From Comamonadaceae bacterium (GTDB lineage: Bacteria > Pseudomonadota > Gammaproteobacteria > Burkholderiales > Burkholderiaceae_C), in contig CANFPJ010000004.1 of assembly GCA_947448885.1 (NCBI GenBank), positions 1 to 64,000 on the forward strand: DNA of 64,000 bases, in the 5' to 3' direction. Below the pieces are notes generated by a model. The model was not told where the DNA came from. It saw nothing but the letters and a program-made list of their open reading frames with translations, and made no database searches. Both the position numbers and the translations under genes were made by a program. Position 1 is the stretch's first letter. Each line of letters begins with the position of its first letter. Shown here one piece after another: positions 10,013 to 21,880 of the stretch.

Positions 10013-11116
10013 TTAAATCAAGCCCCGCAAGGGGTGTGCATGGGCTGGCCAGGGATGGCTGAAGAAAGATTCGACTTCAGCGGCAACCACTTCTGAAACC
10101 TGCTGCGGCTTCCACTGGGGCTGTTTGTCTTTGTCCACCGCCAAAGCACGGATGCCTTCGACCGTTTCGCTGTCGGCCACGGGGCGCCCATGGAAACAAT
10201 GCCGGACCATGTCGCGCTCCATGCGCAAGTCATCTGCCAGCGACAAACCACGCGCACGGCGAATTTGCGCCAACACCACGCACAGCATCAGGGGCGAGCG
10301 GTGGTGCAGCACCGCCAAGGTGGTTTGCGCCCAATTGGCGTTGGGCCCAGGTCCTTGGCCCATAGCGGTCAAGGCATCCAGCATGGCCATCACCGTGGGC
10401 AGGGCAAAGACCTCTTGCATATCAACGTGCTGCCAAACGGGCGCTGCGGGCAACTGGGTGTCGACTTGGCTTCGCAGCCAGTTCAGCACAGCTTTACCGT
10501 CAGGCCACACTTGAGAGGTCAAGCCCGCCCACAAATGGGGCAATTGGCTGCTGGCCGCTTGTGCATCGGCCAATCCCACGGCCACGGCCTCGCTGCCACC
10601 CAAGGTTTGACCGGTCAATCCCAAATATTCGCCACAAGCCCCGGCCAATCGGCTGAGAAAGAAACCCCCGCCCACGTCAGGAAACAAGCCAATGTGGGTT
10701 TCGGGCATGGCCATTTGCGTGCGCTCGGTGACCAAGCGCAATGCCGCCCCCTGGGACAAGCCCATGCCGCCACCCATCACGATGCCGTCCATGAAGGCGA
10801 TATAGGGCTTGGGGTAGGTGTGTATCAAGTGGTTGAGGGTGTATTCCTCGGTGAAGAAGTCTTCCAAAGCCGGGTCACCGGCCAAAGCGGCTTGGTGAAA
10901 AAAACGGATGTCCCCGCCGGCGCAGAAATGGCCGAACACGCCCTCTTTGTGGCTGCCGCGGATGGCCACCGCCAGCACCTCGGTGTGGTCACGCCAAGCC
11001 AGCAGGCAAGCCGTCAGGTCGCGCACCATGGACAAGGTCAAGGCGTTCAAGGCCCGAGGCCGGTTCAGGGTGATCAGGCCCACCCCAGATTTGATTTCAC
11101 ACACCACGTCTGACAT
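10013..11116 (-). CDS. enoyl-CoA hydratase/isomerase family protein (3-hydroxyisobutyryl-CoA hydrolase type)
   Basis: FCAGGDIRFF, MDGIVMGGGMGLSQGAALRLVTERTQMAMPETHIGLFPDVGG. Confidence 0.88.
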   Translation of the reverse strand: MSDVVCEIKSGVGLITLNRPRALNALTLSMVRDLTACLLAWRDHTEVLAVAIRGSHKEGVFGHFCAGGDIRFFHQAALAGDPALEDFFTEEYTLNHLIHTYPKPYIAFMDGIVMGGGMGLSQGAALRLVTERTQMAMPETHIGLFPDVGGGFFLSRLAGACGEYLGLTGQTLGGSEAVAVGLADAQAASSQLPHLWAGLTSQVWPDGKAVLNWLRSQVDTQLPAAPVWQHVDMQEVFALPTVMAMLDALTAMGQGPGPNANWAQTTLAVLHHRSPLMLCVVLAQIRRARGLSLADDLRMERDMVRHCFHGRPVADSETVEGIRALAVDKDKQPQWKPQQVSEVVAAEVESFFSHPWPAHAHPLRGLI

Positions 11117-11125
11117 TTGCCGCTC

Positions 11126-12025
11126 CTAGTGATTTGAGTTGAGAGGGTTTAGGCGCTCGCGCCAAGCCAAACCTTGGTGTATCCCCAAAGCGCCCAACAC
11201 CATCGCACCACCCAAGATGACCGATGAGGAAGGGGCCTCGCCAGCACCCACCCAAGCCAAGAAAATGCCAAACACCACTTCAAGCAAGGCCAGCAGAGAG
11301 ACTTCGGGCGCTTTCAGCACCCGGGCACAAGCCACGGACAACAAGCACGGGATGGCCAGTTGCACCAGGCCCAGCAAGGCCAGCCACGCCACATCTGAGG
11401 CCACGGCCTGGAAAGGCAGGGACATGGGCCAGGTCACCAAGGTCGACAATGCCGCACCGATCAATACGCCCGGCGCCAAGTCCACCGCCAGACCGCGCAC
11501 CGCAGCACGCTGAACCACCGTCCAATTGACGGCAGCGGCCAGGGGCACGCACAAAGCCACGACAAAACCCAGCCAACCTTGGGTGGCCACTTCGGCGCCA
11601 AACATCCAAGCGATGCCCAAGGCCGCCATCACAATGGCAAGAGCAGTGCGTACATCGATGGGCTGGCCCAGCACCACGCGGGCCACCAGCGCGGTAAAGA
11701 AGGGGCCCATGGCCATGGTGATCAGCACATTGGCCACGGTGGTCATGGTCAGGGCCAGCATGAAGGCGGTGAACATCACCGACCAGCACACCCCCGACAA
11801 CCACAGTGACACGCCGCCTTGGCGCATGCCTTTGAACACATCGCGCCCTTGGGTCAAGGGCAACAACACCAACAGCGATAAAACGGTGAACAGGCTGCGC
11901 CAAAAAGTGATTTCAAAACTTTGGGCACTGTGCAATTGGCGCGTGACCACGCCCGCGATGGACCACATGGCGGCATTGGCCACCATCAAGCCCACCGCTT
12001 GCCCATGGCTGAGCCCGGCCAACAT
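11126..12025 (-). CDS. EamA/DMT-family transporter
   Basis: ten predicted TM segments, two EamA-like halves. Confidence 0.85.
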   Translation of the reverse strand: MLAGLSHGQAVGLMVANAAMWSIAGVVTRQLHSAQSFEITFWRSLFTVLSLLVLLPLTQGRDVFKGMRQGGVSLWLSGVCWSVMFTAFMLALTMTTVANVLITMAMGPFFTALVARVVLGQPIDVRTALAIVMAALGIAWMFGAEVATQGWLGFVVALCVPLAAAVNWTVVQRAAVRGLAVDLAPGVLIGAALSTLVTWPMSLPFQAVASDVAWLALLGLVQLAIPCLLSVACARVLKAPEVSLLALLEVVFGIFLAWVGAGEAPSSSVILGGAMVLGALGIHQGLAWRERLNPLNSNH

Positions 12026-12027
12026 GT

Positions 12028-13857
12028 TCAGGCTCCGGTGCGGCTGGCACGCTTGCGGTCGTGCTCCTTGAGGTGGCGCTTGCGCAAACGGATGCTTTTG
12101 GGGGTGATCTCGACCAATTCGTCGTCCTCAATGAACTCGACCGCGTATTCCAGGGTCAACTCAATCGGCGGCGTGATTTTGATCGCGTCTTCTTTCCCCG
12201 ACACGCGGAAGTTGGTCAATTGTTTTTGGCGCACGGCATTGACCACCAAATCGTTGTCACGGCTGTGGATGCCCACGATCATGCCCTCGTAAACGGGGTC
12301 GCCATGGCGCACAAACATGCGGCCACGGTCATCGAGTTTGCCCAAGGCATAGGTGACGATTTCACCGTCATCCATGCTGATCAGCACGCCGTTTTTGCGG
12401 CTGGCAATTTCACCCCGGTATGCCTCGTAACCATCAAAGATGTTGCTGGCCAAACCGGTGCCACGGGTCAAGTTGAGAAACTCATTTTGAAAACCAATCA
12501 AACCGCGCGCCGGGATGCGGTATTCCAAGCGCACCCGGCCTCGGCCATCGGGCTCCATGTTGACCAACTCGGCTTTGCGCTCGCCCAAGGCTTGCATCAC
12601 ACCGCCTTGGTGACCCTCTTCGATGTCAACGGTCAGCATTTCAATCGGTTCATGGCGCTCGCCATTCACTTCTTTGTACACCACACGGGGTTTGGACACG
12701 GCCAATTCATAGCCTTCACGGCGCATGTTTTCCAACAAAATGGTCAGGTGCAATTCGCCACGGCCAGACACCTCGTAAATACCGTCTTCATCGGTGTCTT
12801 GCACGCGCAAGGCCACGTTGGCTTGCAACTCTTTGTCCAAACGATCGCGCAATTGGCGGCTGGTCACGAACTTGCCTTCACGGCCTGCCAAGGGCGAGTT
12901 GTTGACGCAAAAATTCATGGTCAAGGTGGGCTCGTCAATTTTGAGCATGGGCAAGGGTGCGGGTGACTGGGGGTCGGTCAGCGTCACGCCAATATTGACT
13001 TGTTCAATGCCGTTGACCAACACAATGTCGCCAGGTCCTGCCTCGGTGGCTTGCACCCGCTCCAAGCCTTCAAATTTGAGCAGTTGCAGCAATTTGGCTT
13101 TGCCTAAAGAGCGCTCGGGCCCTTGCATCACCAACACCTCTTGGTTGGGACGGATGGTGCCGGCGTTGATGCGGCCCACGCCAATGCGGCCCACATAGCT
13201 CGAGTAATCCAGCGAGCTGATTTGCAGCTGCAAGGGGGCGTTGGGGTCGCCGGCATGGGCTGGCACGTGTTGCAGCACGGTGTCAAACAAGGCACCCAAA
13301 TCAGGCCCCCATTGCTCCCCAGGCGTTCCCTCGTTCATGCTGGCCCAGCCATTCAAACCAGAGGCGTAAACCACTGGGAAATCCAATTGGTCTTCACTGG
13401 CGCCGAGTTTGTCAAACAAATCAAACGCGGCATTGATCACGTAATCGGGGCGCGAGCCGGGGCGGTCCACTTTGTTGACCACCACAATCGGCTTCAAGCC
13501 CAACGCCAAGGCCTTTTTGGTGACGAAGCGGGTTTGCGGCATGGGGCCTTCCACCGCATCGATGAGCAACACCACACCATCGACCATGGACAAGGCCCGT
13601 TCAACCTCGCCGCCAAAGTCGGCGTGTCCAGGGGTGTCCACGATGTTGATGTGGGTGCCCTTCCAACTCACTGCGCAGTTTTTGGCCAAGATGGTGATGC
13701 CACGCTCTTTTTCCAAATCGTTGTTGTCCATCACCCGCTCGGTGATTTTTTCATTCGCGCGGAATGTGCCCGATTGCCGGAGCAATTGGTCCACCAAGGT
13801 GGTTTTGCCATGGTCGACGTGGGCGATGATGGCGATGTTGCGAATTTGTTGAGTCAT
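12028..13857 (-). CDS. typA: ribosome-associated GTPase TypA/BipA
   Basis: ORF 12028..13989; start [26 protein letters not shown] at 13857; GTPase motifs. Confidence 0.96.
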   Translation of the reverse strand: MTQQIRNIAIIAHVDHGKTTLVDQLLRQSGTFRANEKITERVMDNNDLEKERGITILAKNCAVSWKGTHINIVDTPGHADFGGEVERALSMVDGVVLLIDAVEGPMPQTRFVTKKALALGLKPIVVVNKVDRPGSRPDYVINAAFDLFDKLGASEDQLDFPVVYASGLNGWASMNEGTPGEQWGPDLGALFDTVLQHVPAHAGDPNAPLQLQISSLDYSSYVGRIGVGRINAGTIRPNQEVLVMQGPERSLGKAKLLQLLKFEGLERVQATEAGPGDIVLVNGIEQVNIGVTLTDPQSPAPLPMLKIDEPTLTMNFCVNNSPLAGREGKFVTSRQLRDRLDKELQANVALRVQDTDEDGIYEVSGRGELHLTILLENMRREGYELAVSKPRVVYKEVNGERHEPIEMLTVDIEEGHQGGVMQALGERKAELVNMEPDGRGRVRLEYRIPARGLIGFQNEFLNLTRGTGLASNIFDGYEAYRGEIASRKNGVLISMDDGEIVTYALGKLDDRGRMFVRHGDPVYEGMIVGIHSRDNDLVVNAVRQKQLTNFRVSGKEDAIKITPPIELTLEYAVEFIEDDELVEITPKSIRLRKRHLKEHDRKRASRTGA

Positions 13858-14804
13858 GCAGGGTTCTCCAAAAGGGATTTGATTTCTAGCGGGCTGAGCA
13901 GTCGCGTCGGGATGAGTTCGCCGGCTTTGACATGGGCCGTGCCCAAAAGGCTGTGGGGGTCTTGTCCGTAGACAGATACGTGTTCGCAATCAGGCCAAGC
14001 CCCTCGGCGGCGCAAGCCACTCAAGAAGCGCCCTGAATCATGCGGCTCCAATGTGATGGGTTGATGACCTTGCAACAAGCTGTCCACCGGGCGCAGTTGG
14101 GACTGGCGTTGGTCGTCGTCCATGGCCGCCAATTGTTCGAGCGTGATGCAATCGGCCACCCCAAAGGGGCCGCTGCGGGTGCGGCGCAGGCTGATCAAAT
14201 GCGCACCGCAACCCAGTGCTTTGCCCATGTCTTCGGCCAGCGTGCGGATGTAGGTGCCTTTGCTGCAATCCACCCACATGCGCACACAACGCAGGCCGTC
14301 TTGGGCCTCGATTTCTTGCAAGCGCAAGGAATGGATGGTGATGGCGCGCGACGCCCGCTCCACCGTCAAGCCCTCGCGGGCGTATTCGTACAAGGCTTTG
14401 CCATCTTTTTTCAAGGCGCTGTGCATGGGCGGGGTTTGCTGGATCGGACCGCTGAGGGTGCGTTCCACTTGGCGCAGATCATCGGATGAAAAAGTGGCCT
14501 CGCATTGGGCCAGCACCTCGCCTTCGGCGTCACCGGTGCTGGTGGTTTGGCCCATTTTGGCCACCGCCTCATAGGCTTTGTCGGCATCGAGGTGGATTTG
14601 CGAAAACTTGGTGGCTGCGCCAAAACACAAGGGCAATACACCACTGGCCAAGGGGTCGAGTGTGCCGGTGTGACCGGCTTTTTCAGCGCGCAACAGGAAT
14701 TTGGCTTTTTGCAAGGCGTGGTTGCTCGACATGCCCAATGGCTTGTCCAACAGCAGCAGCCCATGCACAGGGCGCCGCTGCACCCTGGTGCGTGGCGCGT
14801 TCAT
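13854..14804 (-). CDS. truB: tRNA pseudouridine(55) synthase
   Basis: GLLLLDKPLGMSSNHALQ, AGHTGTLDPLASGVLPLC. Confidence 0.96.
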   Translation of the reverse strand: MNAPRTRVQRRPVHGLLLLDKPLGMSSNHALQKAKFLLRAEKAGHTGTLDPLASGVLPLCFGAATKFSQIHLDADKAYEAVAKMGQTTSTGDAEGEVLAQCEATFSSDDLRQVERTLSGPIQQTPPMHSALKKDGKALYEYAREGLTVERASRAITIHSLRLQEIEAQDGLRCVRMWVDCSKGTYIRTLAEDMGKALGCGAHLISLRRTRSGPFGVADCITLEQLAAMDDDQRQSQLRPVDSLLQGHQPITLEPHDSGRFLSGLRRRGAWPDCEHVSVYGQDPHSLLGTAHVKAGELIPTRLLSPLEIKSLLENPA

Positions 14805-14806
14805 GG

Positions 14807-15178
14807 TCAGTCCTCTTTGGCCCGAGAGGAAACGGCCTTGGCAATCAAGGCGTTCATGTCGGCTGCTTTTTCGGTGGTTCGGTCGTACACAAAATGCAAG
14901 GTGGGCACCGTGTGGATGTGCAGTTTTTTGAACAAACCACTGCGCAAAAAACCGGCCGCTTGATTCAACCCCTCGGTGGCCAAAGTGGCGTCACCGCCCA
15001 GGCAACTGAAGAACACTTTGGCATGCGCGTAGTCGGGCGTGACTTCCACCGCATTGATGGTCACCATGCCCACCCGTGGGTCTTTGAGTTCACGGGCGAT
15101 CAGGCCCGTCAAATCGCGTTGGATTTGATCGGCCACCCGAAAACCACGGTGGGGCAAAGATGACTTTTTGGTTGCCAC
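14807..15178 (-). CDS. rbfA: 30S ribosome-binding factor A
   Basis: [45 protein letters not shown]. Confidence 0.95.
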   Translation of the reverse strand: MATKKSSLPHRGFRVADQIQRDLTGLIARELKDPRVGMVTINAVEVTPDYAHAKVFFSCLGGDATLATEGLNQAAGFLRSGLFKKLHIHTVPTLHFVYDRTTEKAADMNALIAKAVSSRAKED

Positions 15179-15216
15179 AAGCTCAATACAACTTCATGTT
15201 CTGCGCCGCCAGGGCG

Positions 15217-18057
15217 TCACAGCACCCGGGCCACTTCTTTGATTTCGAAGAACTCAATCAAATCGCCCTTGGAAATGTCGTTGTAGCCCTTGATGTTCAA
15301 GCCGCACTCAAAGCCCTCTTTGACCTCGCGCGCATCATCCTTGAAGCGCTTGAGGCTTTCCAGCTCACCCGTGAAGATGACCACGTTGTCGCGCAACAAG
15401 CGTAAACGCGCACTGCGCCGCACCAAGCCCGCGGTGACCATGCAACCCGCGATCGAGCCGATCTTGCTGACCTTGAACACTTCGCGAATTTCGGCGGTGC
15501 CCAAAATTTCTTCTTTTTTGTCCGGGGTCAACATGCCCGACATGGCGGCTTTGAGGTCGTCGACCGCGTCGTAAATGATGTTGTAGTAGCGGATGTCCAC
15601 GCCATTGCCCTCGGCCACCTTGCGGGCGCCGGCGTCGGCTCGGGTGTTGAAACCAATCACCACCGCTTTGGACGCGATGGCCAAATTGATGTCGCTTTCG
15701 CTGATGCCACCCACCGCGGCATAGACCATTTGCACCTTGACCTCGTCGGTCGAGAGCTTGAGCAAGGATGAGGCCAAAGCCTCTTGCGAGCCTTGCACAT
15801 CGGCCTTGACGATGATGGGCAACATCTTGACGTCGCCAGCGGCCATGTCGGTGAACATGTTCTCCAATTTGGCAGCTTGTTGTTTGGCCAATTTGGTGTT
15901 GCGGAATTTGCCGGCCCGGTAGGTGGCGATTTCACGTGCCCGGCGCTCATCGGCCATGACCATGAACTCGTCACCTGCTTGGGGCACCTCGGTGAGGCCT
16001 TGGATTTCCACCGGGATGGAGGGGCCCGCCGATTTGATCGGTTTGCCGTTTTCGTCGAGCATGGCGCGAACACGGCCAAAGGTTTGACCTGCCAACACCA
16101 CATCGCCCACATTCAAGGTGCCCGATTGAACCAGGATGGTGGCCACGGGGCCGCGCCCTTTGTCGAGCTTGGCCTCGATCACCAGGCCCTTGGCCATGGC
16201 GTCGATGGGGGCCTTGAGCTCCAAAATTTCGGCTTGCAGCAACACTTGCTCTAAGAGCTGGTCGATGCCTTCACCGGTTTTGGCCGACACAGGCACAAAG
16301 GGTGAATCACCGCCAAACTCTTCTGGCACCACCTCTTCGGTGACCAACTCGCCCTTGACGCGATCGGGGTTGGCGTCGGGCTTGTCCATTTTGTTGAGCG
16401 CCACCACGATGGGCACACCGGCCGCTTTGGCGTGTTTGATGGCCTCACGGGTTTGCGGCATCACGCCGTCGTCGGCTGCCACCACCAAAATCACAATGTC
16501 GGTGGCTTGCGCACCACGGGCCCGCATGGCGGTGAACGCCTCGTGGCCAGGGGTGTCCAAAAAGGAGATCATGCCGCGCGGGGTTTCAACGTGGTAAGCA
16601 CCAATGTGCTGGGTGATGCCACCGGCCTCACCGGCAGCCACACGGGCTTGGCGGATGCGGTCGAGCAACGAAGTTTTGCCATGGTCAACGTGACCCATGA
16701 CCGTCACCACAGGGGCGCGGGGCAAGGACTCTGATTGGGTGGCTGAATCTTCTTCATCGGTGAAGGCCTCAGGATCATCCAGGGCTGCCACGATGGCTTT
16801 GTGGCCCATTTCTTCCACCACGATCATGGCCGTGTCTTGGTCCAGCGGTTGGTTGATGGTGACCATTTGGCCCAGTTTCATCAATTGTTTGATGACCTCT
16901 GAGGCTTTGATCGCCATTTTGTGCGCCAACTCGGCGACCGTGATGGTCTCTGGCACATGAACCTCAATGACGCGCTGCTCCACTGGGGCGCTGACTTGCG
17001 GTTGGTCATCGCGATCACGGTCTCGGTTGCGGGCCCGTGGTCCGCCACGCCAACTGTTGCGGCCCACACCGGTATTGCTGTCGCCACGGGTCTTGATTTC
17101 TTTTTTCTTGCTCTGGTCATCTGCCCAGCTAGACGACAGTTTGGCGCTTTTGAGCTCTTTTTGTCCTTCTTTGGGCGCGGTGGCATCGGTACCAGCCGTT
17201 TTCGCCACTGCGGGTTTGACCGTGCCTACGGCGGGCTTGTGCAAGGTGCCTTTTTTGGCACCGGCAACTTCAGCAGGTTTGGGCTCATCGGGCTTCTTGG
17301 CCACCAAGACCCGCTTGGGCGCATTCATCATGGTGCGAATGGCTTCGGCCTCGGCCAAGGCTTTGCTGCGTCGCTCGTCGCTGGATTTGCTCGCTTGCAG
17401 TGCCGAATCGGCAGCTTGCTTGGCCTTTTCGGCGGCGGTCAATTCCACTGGGGCTTCGGGCACAGCGTCAGCCTCGACCGCCGGTTCGACTGGCGCTTGG
17501 GCGGCAGGTTCAGCCACATGCGCTTCAGGTGTGGGTTCTTGCTGGGCTTGCTTGGCGGCCAATGCCCGGGCTTCAACGGCTTCGCGTTTGGCCAATATTT
17601 CGGCTTCTTGGCGGCGGATCAGTTCAGCTTGGCGCAACGCATCTTGTTCGCGGCGTTGCAATTCCGCTTCATCGATGGGCGCAGCCACGGGCGCAGGTGT
17701 CGGCGCGGGGCGAACCACTTCAACGGGGGCAGGTGCCTCTGCGGTCTCGGGACCATCATCACGCTTGATGAAAGTGCGTTTTTTGCGCACCTCGACTTGA
17801 ATGGTGCGGGCTTTGCCGGTGGCATCGGCTTGTTTGATCTCACTGGTGGATTTTTTGACCAAGGTGATTTTTTTGCGCTCAGGTGAATCGGTACCGTGGC
17901 TGGCTTTGAGGTGGTTCAATAGCTTTTGCTTGTCACCATCGGTGAGGGCATCGTTGGGGGTCGATTTATCAACACCGGCCAAGCGCAATTGCTCGATCAA
18001 TGTGCTGGTGGATTTTTTGAGTTCGTTGGCAAACTCGGCAACCGTCGTACTGGACAT
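15217..18057 (-). CDS. infB: translation initiation factor IF-2
   Basis: [19 protein letters not shown], long charged N-terminal region, 946 aa. Confidence 0.97.
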   Translation of the reverse strand: MSSTTVAEFANELKKSTSTLIEQLRLAGVDKSTPNDALTDGDKQKLLNHLKASHGTDSPERKKITLVKKSTSEIKQADATGKARTIQVEVRKKRTFIKRDDGPETAEAPAPVEVVRPAPTPAPVAAPIDEAELQRREQDALRQAELIRRQEAEILAKREAVEARALAAKQAQQEPTPEAHVAEPAAQAPVEPAVEADAVPEAPVELTAAEKAKQAADSALQASKSSDERRSKALAEAEAIRTMMNAPKRVLVAKKPDEPKPAEVAGAKKGTLHKPAVGTVKPAVAKTAGTDATAPKEGQKELKSAKLSSSWADDQSKKKEIKTRGDSNTGVGRNSWRGGPRARNRDRDRDDQPQVSAPVEQRVIEVHVPETITVAELAHKMAIKASEVIKQLMKLGQMVTINQPLDQDTAMIVVEEMGHKAIVAALDDPEAFTDEEDSATQSESLPRAPVVTVMGHVDHGKTSLLDRIRQARVAAGEAGGITQHIGAYHVETPRGMISFLDTPGHEAFTAMRARGAQATDIVILVVAADDGVMPQTREAIKHAKAAGVPIVVALNKMDKPDANPDRVKGELVTEEVVPEEFGGDSPFVPVSAKTGEGIDQLLEQVLLQAEILELKAPIDAMAKGLVIEAKLDKGRGPVATILVQSGTLNVGDVVLAGQTFGRVRAMLDENGKPIKSAGPSIPVEIQGLTEVPQAGDEFMVMADERRAREIATYRAGKFRNTKLAKQQAAKLENMFTDMAAGDVKMLPIIVKADVQGSQEALASSLLKLSTDEVKVQMVYAAVGGISESDINLAIASKAVVIGFNTRADAGARKVAEGNGVDIRYYNIIYDAVDDLKAAMSGMLTPDKKEEILGTAEIREVFKVSKIGSIAGCMVTAGLVRRSARLRLLRDNVVIFTGELESLKRFKDDAREVKEGFECGLNIKGYNDISKGDLIEFFEIKEVARVL

Positions 18058-18081
18058 TTGTGGTATTCCTCTCCATGACCA

Positions 18082-19566
18082 TTACTCTTGACCTGCGAAC
18101 CAATGTTCGCGTGCCTTCAGGATCAGGGCCTTGGCCTCCTCCTCCGGTTGGCCGGTGATGGCGGTCAGCTCATCAACGGCCAGGTCTGCCAATTCGTCTC
18201 GGGTGTTCACGCCGTTTTGCGCCAAAGTGGCGATCAATTCAGCCTCCAGCCCTTCCAGGTCTCGCAGGTCTTGGGAGACCTCTTCAATGCTTTCTTCACG
18301 GGCAATTTCCATGGTCAGCAGCATGTCTTTGGCGCGGGTGCGCAGCTCGTTGACGGTGTCTTCGTCAAAGCCTTCAATTTCAAGCATTTCTTGCAAGGGG
18401 ACATAAGCCACCTCTTCCAAGCTGGTAAAGCCCTCGGCGATCAAGATGTCGGCAATCTCTTGGTCCACGTCGAGTTTTTCCATGAACAGGGTGCGCAGGT
18501 AATCGGTCTCATTGGCCTGCTTTTGCGCCGACTCATTGGCGTCCATGATGTTGATCTTCCAACCCGTGAGGTCGGAGGCCAAACGAACGTTTTGACCACC
18601 GCGGCCAATGGCGATGGCCAGGTTTTCTTCGTCAACCACCACATCCATGGCGTGCTTTTCTTCGTCCACCACGATGGAGCTGACATTGGCAGGTGCCAAA
18701 GCGCCAATCACGAACTGCGCTGGGTCTTCGCTCCACAAGACAATGTCCACGCGTTCGCCGGCCAATTCATTGGTGACGGCATTGACACGGGTGCCGCGCA
18801 CGCCCACACAAGTGCCGATAGGGTCGACACGTTTGTCGTGTGAAATCACGGCAATTTTGGCCCGCGAACCCGAGTCTCTGGCGCAAGATTTGATCTCCAG
18901 CAAACCTTGCTCGATCTCGGGCACCTCTTGGCGAAACAGCTCCATCATGAACTCAGGCGCTGAGCGCGACAAAATGATCGGGGCGCCGCGCAAGGTCAGG
19001 TCCACTTCCATGATCATGGCGCGCACGCGGTCGCCATTGCGCAAATTCTCTTTGGCAATCATTTCGCCACGTCTCAAACGCCCTTCCACCCGGCCGCTCT
19101 CGACAATGATGTCACCCTTGTCCATGCGCTTGACCGTGCCGACAAAGATTTTGTCGCCACGCGACAAAAAGTCGTTGAGCAGCATCTCACGCTCAGCGTC
19201 ACGGATTTTTTGCAAGATGACCTGTTTGGCCGCCATGGCGCCAATGCGGCCAATCGGCACCGATTCCACGCCTTCTTCGATGTACTCACCGACCTCGACG
19301 TCAGAGACACGATCTGTGGCATCCATGAGCAGCTCTTCAGCATCCGGGTTTTGCAGGCCGGCCTCATCGGGGACCACCATCCAGCGGCGAAAAGTTTCGT
19401 AATCACCGCTATCGCGGTCCACCGCCACGCGGATGTCCACGTCGCCTTGAAACAACTTTTTGGTGGCCTGGGCCAAGGCCAATTCGACCGCCCCAAACAC
19501 CACGTCGCGCTCGACATTTTTCTCTCGCGAGATGGCATCCACCAACATCAACATTTCGCGGTTCAT
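18082..19566 (-). CDS. nusA: transcription termination/antitermination factor NusA
   Basis: [29 protein letters not shown]1/KH regions, C-terminal acidic repeats. Confidence 0.97.
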   Translation of the reverse strand: MNREMLMLVDAISREKNVERDVVFGAVELALAQATKKLFQGDVDIRVAVDRDSGDYETFRRWMVVPDEAGLQNPDAEELLMDATDRVSDVEVGEYIEEGVESVPIGRIGAMAAKQVILQKIRDAEREMLLNDFLSRGDKIFVGTVKRMDKGDIIVESGRVEGRLRRGEMIAKENLRNGDRVRAMIMEVDLTLRGAPIILSRSAPEFMMELFRQEVPEIEQGLLEIKSCARDSGSRAKIAVISHDKRVDPIGTCVGVRGTRVNAVTNELAGERVDIVLWSEDPAQFVIGALAPANVSSIVVDEEKHAMDVVVDEENLAIAIGRGGQNVRLASDLTGWKINIMDANESAQKQANETDYLRTLFMEKLDVDQEIADILIAEGFTSLEEVAYVPLQEMLEIEGFDEDTVNELRTRAKDMLLTMEIAREESIEEVSQDLRDLEGLEAELIATLAQNGVNTRDELADLAVDELTAITGQPEEEAKALILKAREHWFAGQE

Positions 19567-19587
19567 GATCTCTGACTCCTCTCGTGC

Positions 19588-20157
19588 TCAAACTGAACGG
19601 GCCGAACGACCCTTGAAATCAACCAAAGGCGCAAGGCGTGCCTCGCGCAACTCTTCCAATGCAAACCCCAGCACCTGTGATGGCGGGACCGCCCTTTTCT
19701 GACTGATCCGCTGACCGGGCTTGGTGGGCGCCTCATCGCGCCAAACAATTTGCCAATGTCCGGGGGCCTCGCCTTTTTCCAACGCGCCTCTGAATTTTTT
19801 CCGCAGTGCCGATACCTGGCCACCGGCCGCAGCACCCATGGGTGCCTTCAAGGTGATGTCAATCACTTCACCTGCAAACCGCTCAAAGTCGGCTTGGTGG
19901 CGCAAAGGCCGGTCGATGCCCGGCGAAGACACCTCCAAGCGGCGGTACTCCACCTCTTCGGCTTCCAACACAAATTGCAATTGACGGGTGACTTTTTCAC
20001 AGTCTTCCACCGTCACAAACACGGGTTCTGCCCCCAAAGTCCAGGGGTGGTCAATGGTGATGCGCAGCAAACCACCGGCCGAGCGTTCCAGCTCCACCAG
20101 GTCGTAACCGAGACCGGTCACGGTTTGAACAACAACTTCTTGCAAGGCCACAGACAA
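19588..20157 (-). CDS. rimP: ribosome maturation factor RimP
   Basis: VSSPGIDRPLRHQADFERFAGE; directly upstream of nusA; probable TTG start at 20157 (or GTG at 20151). Confidence 0.93.
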   Translation of the reverse strand: MSVALQEVVVQTVTGLGYDLVELERSAGGLLRITIDHPWTLGAEPVFVTVEDCEKVTRQLQFVLEAEEVEYRRLEVSSPGIDRPLRHQADFERFAGEVIDITLKAPMGAAAGGQVSALRKKFRGALEKGEAPGHWQIVWRDEAPTKPGQRISQKRAVPPSQVLGFALEELREARLAPLVDFKGRSARSV

Positions 20158-20186
20158 TCACACCCCAAACCGAAAAGCGATTGACC

Positions 20187-20215
20187 AAAAAAAACGGGCG
20201 GTTGGTATCCGCCCG
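20187..20215 (-). terminator. intrinsic terminator in the rimP-nusA-infB leader / downstream of the yej operon
   Basis: minus strand CGGGCGG-ATACCAA-CCGCCCG-TTTTTTTT. Confidence 0.85.
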
Positions 20216-20233
20216 GTTGGTCGTCAAGCAAAT

Positions 20234-20261
20234 ATTATAACCGCTAAATATTTGATTTCAA
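20234..20261 (-). promoter_or_regulatory. sigma70-like promoter for rimP-nusA-infB
   Basis: minus strand TTGAAA - 16 nt - TATAAT, immediately downstream of the yejF-like stop codon. Confidence 0.7.
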
Positions 20262-20266
20262 TCGCT

Positions 20267-21880
20267 TTATGACCTGCCCATGCCTGGGGTTGAGGCCTGC
20301 ACCAAGGTTTGGGTGTAGGTGTGGCGGGGTTGGGCCAACACGGCTTGGGTTTCGCCCGCCTCCACCACCTGTCCGTCCTTCATCACCATCACCTGGTGGG
20401 CCATGGCTTGGATGACGTCCATGTCGTGGGTGATCAGCAAATAACTCAAGCCGCGCTCAGCTTGCAAGGTTTGAAGCAGTTGCAGCAATTGCTTTTGGAT
20501 CGATACATCCAAGGCGCTGGTGGGTTCATCCAAAACCAGCAATTGGGGCTGCAACACCAGCGCACGGGCCACCGCGATGCGCTGGCGCTGTCCGCCGGAA
20601 AACTCGTGGGGGTAGCGCTGCAACAAACCTGGAAATTCGCTCTCACGCATGCCCACCTCGGCCAAAACCCGCTTGACCAAATTTTGGCGCTCTTGAGCGG
20701 ACAGCTGCGGCTGATGCACCCTCAAACCCTCGCCCACCACGTCTTCGACCGTCATGCGCGGAGACAGTGAGGAAAACGGGTCTTGGAACACCACTTGAAC
20801 CACGCGGCGCAGGGGCAAATCAGCTTGGTGGTGGTGTTGCCAGCCTTGCCCCATCACTTGCAATTGACCTTGGAACGGCAACAGGCCCAGCAGTGCCAAG
20901 GCCAAGGTGGATTTGCCTGACCCCGATTCGCCCAAAATCCCCAAAGTTTCGCCTTGTCGGATGGAGAAATCGACCTGGTCAACGGCCACAAAAGCGCCCG
21001 CTTTGAACCAACCCCGCCAGCCAGGCAATCGGGTGGGGTAACTGACCTGCAGTTTGCTCGCTTGGGCCACCACAGGGGCAGCGTCTGGCACCGGCTTCAG
21101 GTGGCGCTGGGGTCGGCTGTCCACCAGTTTGCGGGTGTAGGGGTGTTGCGGTTGTTGAAGCACTTGCTGCACCGGGCCGTGTTCCACCACATGGCCCTGC
21201 TCCATCACCGCCACCCGATCGGCAAAGCGTTGCACCAGGTTCAGGTCGTGGGTGATCATCAAAACCGCCGTTCCGGTTTCGCGCTGCAAGGTGTCGAGCA
21301 AATCCAAAATTTGACCCCGCATCGAGACATCCAAGGCGGTGGTGGGTTCATCGGCCAACAACAATTTGGGGCGACAGGCCAAAGCCATGGCGATCATGGC
21401 GCGTTGGCGTTGACCGCCCGAGAGTTGATGCGGATAGGACTTCAAAAAACGCTCGGGCGGGTTCAAACCGGTTTGGCTGAGCATTTCTGCACTGCGCTCC
21501 CAGGCATCGCGGCGCGACAAGGCCATTTTGAGCAGCAATACTTCAGACAGTTGATCGCCGATGGTGAACAAGGGGTTGAGCGCGGTCATGGGCTCTTGGA
21601 ACACCATGGCGATGTCTTGTCCACGCAACTGCTGCATGCGCGCTTCGCTGGCTTGCATCAGGTCTTCACCATTGAACCAGCAGGTACCGGTCAATTGCGC
21701 GGCGCCCAGCAAGCGCAACACACCCAGCGCCGTCACGGTTTTGCCCGAGCCTGATTCCCCGACCAAGGCCAGGCGTTCGCCCGCCGCCAAGTCCAGGTCG
21801 ATGCCGTGCACCACTTCGTGCCCGGCAAAAGACACCCGCCATTGGCGCAACGACAACAAAGGGCTTGGGGCCTGGCTCAT
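20267..21880 (-). CDS. yejF: peptide ABC transporter ATP-binding protein (duplicated nucleotide-binding domains)
   Basis: two Walker A (GESGSGKT, GESGSGKST) and two LSGGQRQR/FSGGQRQR signatures. Confidence 0.93.
   Translation of the reverse strand: MSQAPSPLLSLRQWRVSFAGHEVVHGIDLDLAAGERLALVGESGSGKTVTALGVLRLLGAAQLTGTCWFNGEDLMQASEARMQQLRGQDIAMVFQEPMTALNPLFTIGDQLSEVLLLKMALSRRDAWERSAEMLSQTGLNPPERFLKSYPHQLSGGQRQRAMIAMALACRPKLLLADEPTTALDVSMRGQILDLLDTLQRETGTAVLMITHDLNLVQRFADRVAVMEQGHVVEHGPVQQVLQQPQHPYTRKLVDSRPQRHLKPVPDAAPVVAQASKLQVSYPTRLPGWRGWFKAGAFVAVDQVDFSIRQGETLGILGESGSGKSTLALALLGLLPFQGQLQVMGQGWQHHHQADLPLRRVVQVVFQDPFSSLSPRMTVEDVVGEGLRVHQPQLSAQERQNLVKRVLAEVGMRESEFPGLLQRYPHEFSGGQRQRIAVARALVLQPQLLVLDEPTSALDVSIQKQLLQLLQTLQAERGLSYLLITHDMDVIQAMAHQVMVMKDGQVVEAGETQAVLAQPRHTYTQTLVQASTPGMGRS

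Noticed and set aside
15217-18057. Long repetitive-looking Ala/Glu/Pro-rich stretch in infB
   Set aside because: Normal variable N-terminal region of IF-2 in betaproteobacteria, not a separate repeat or mobile element
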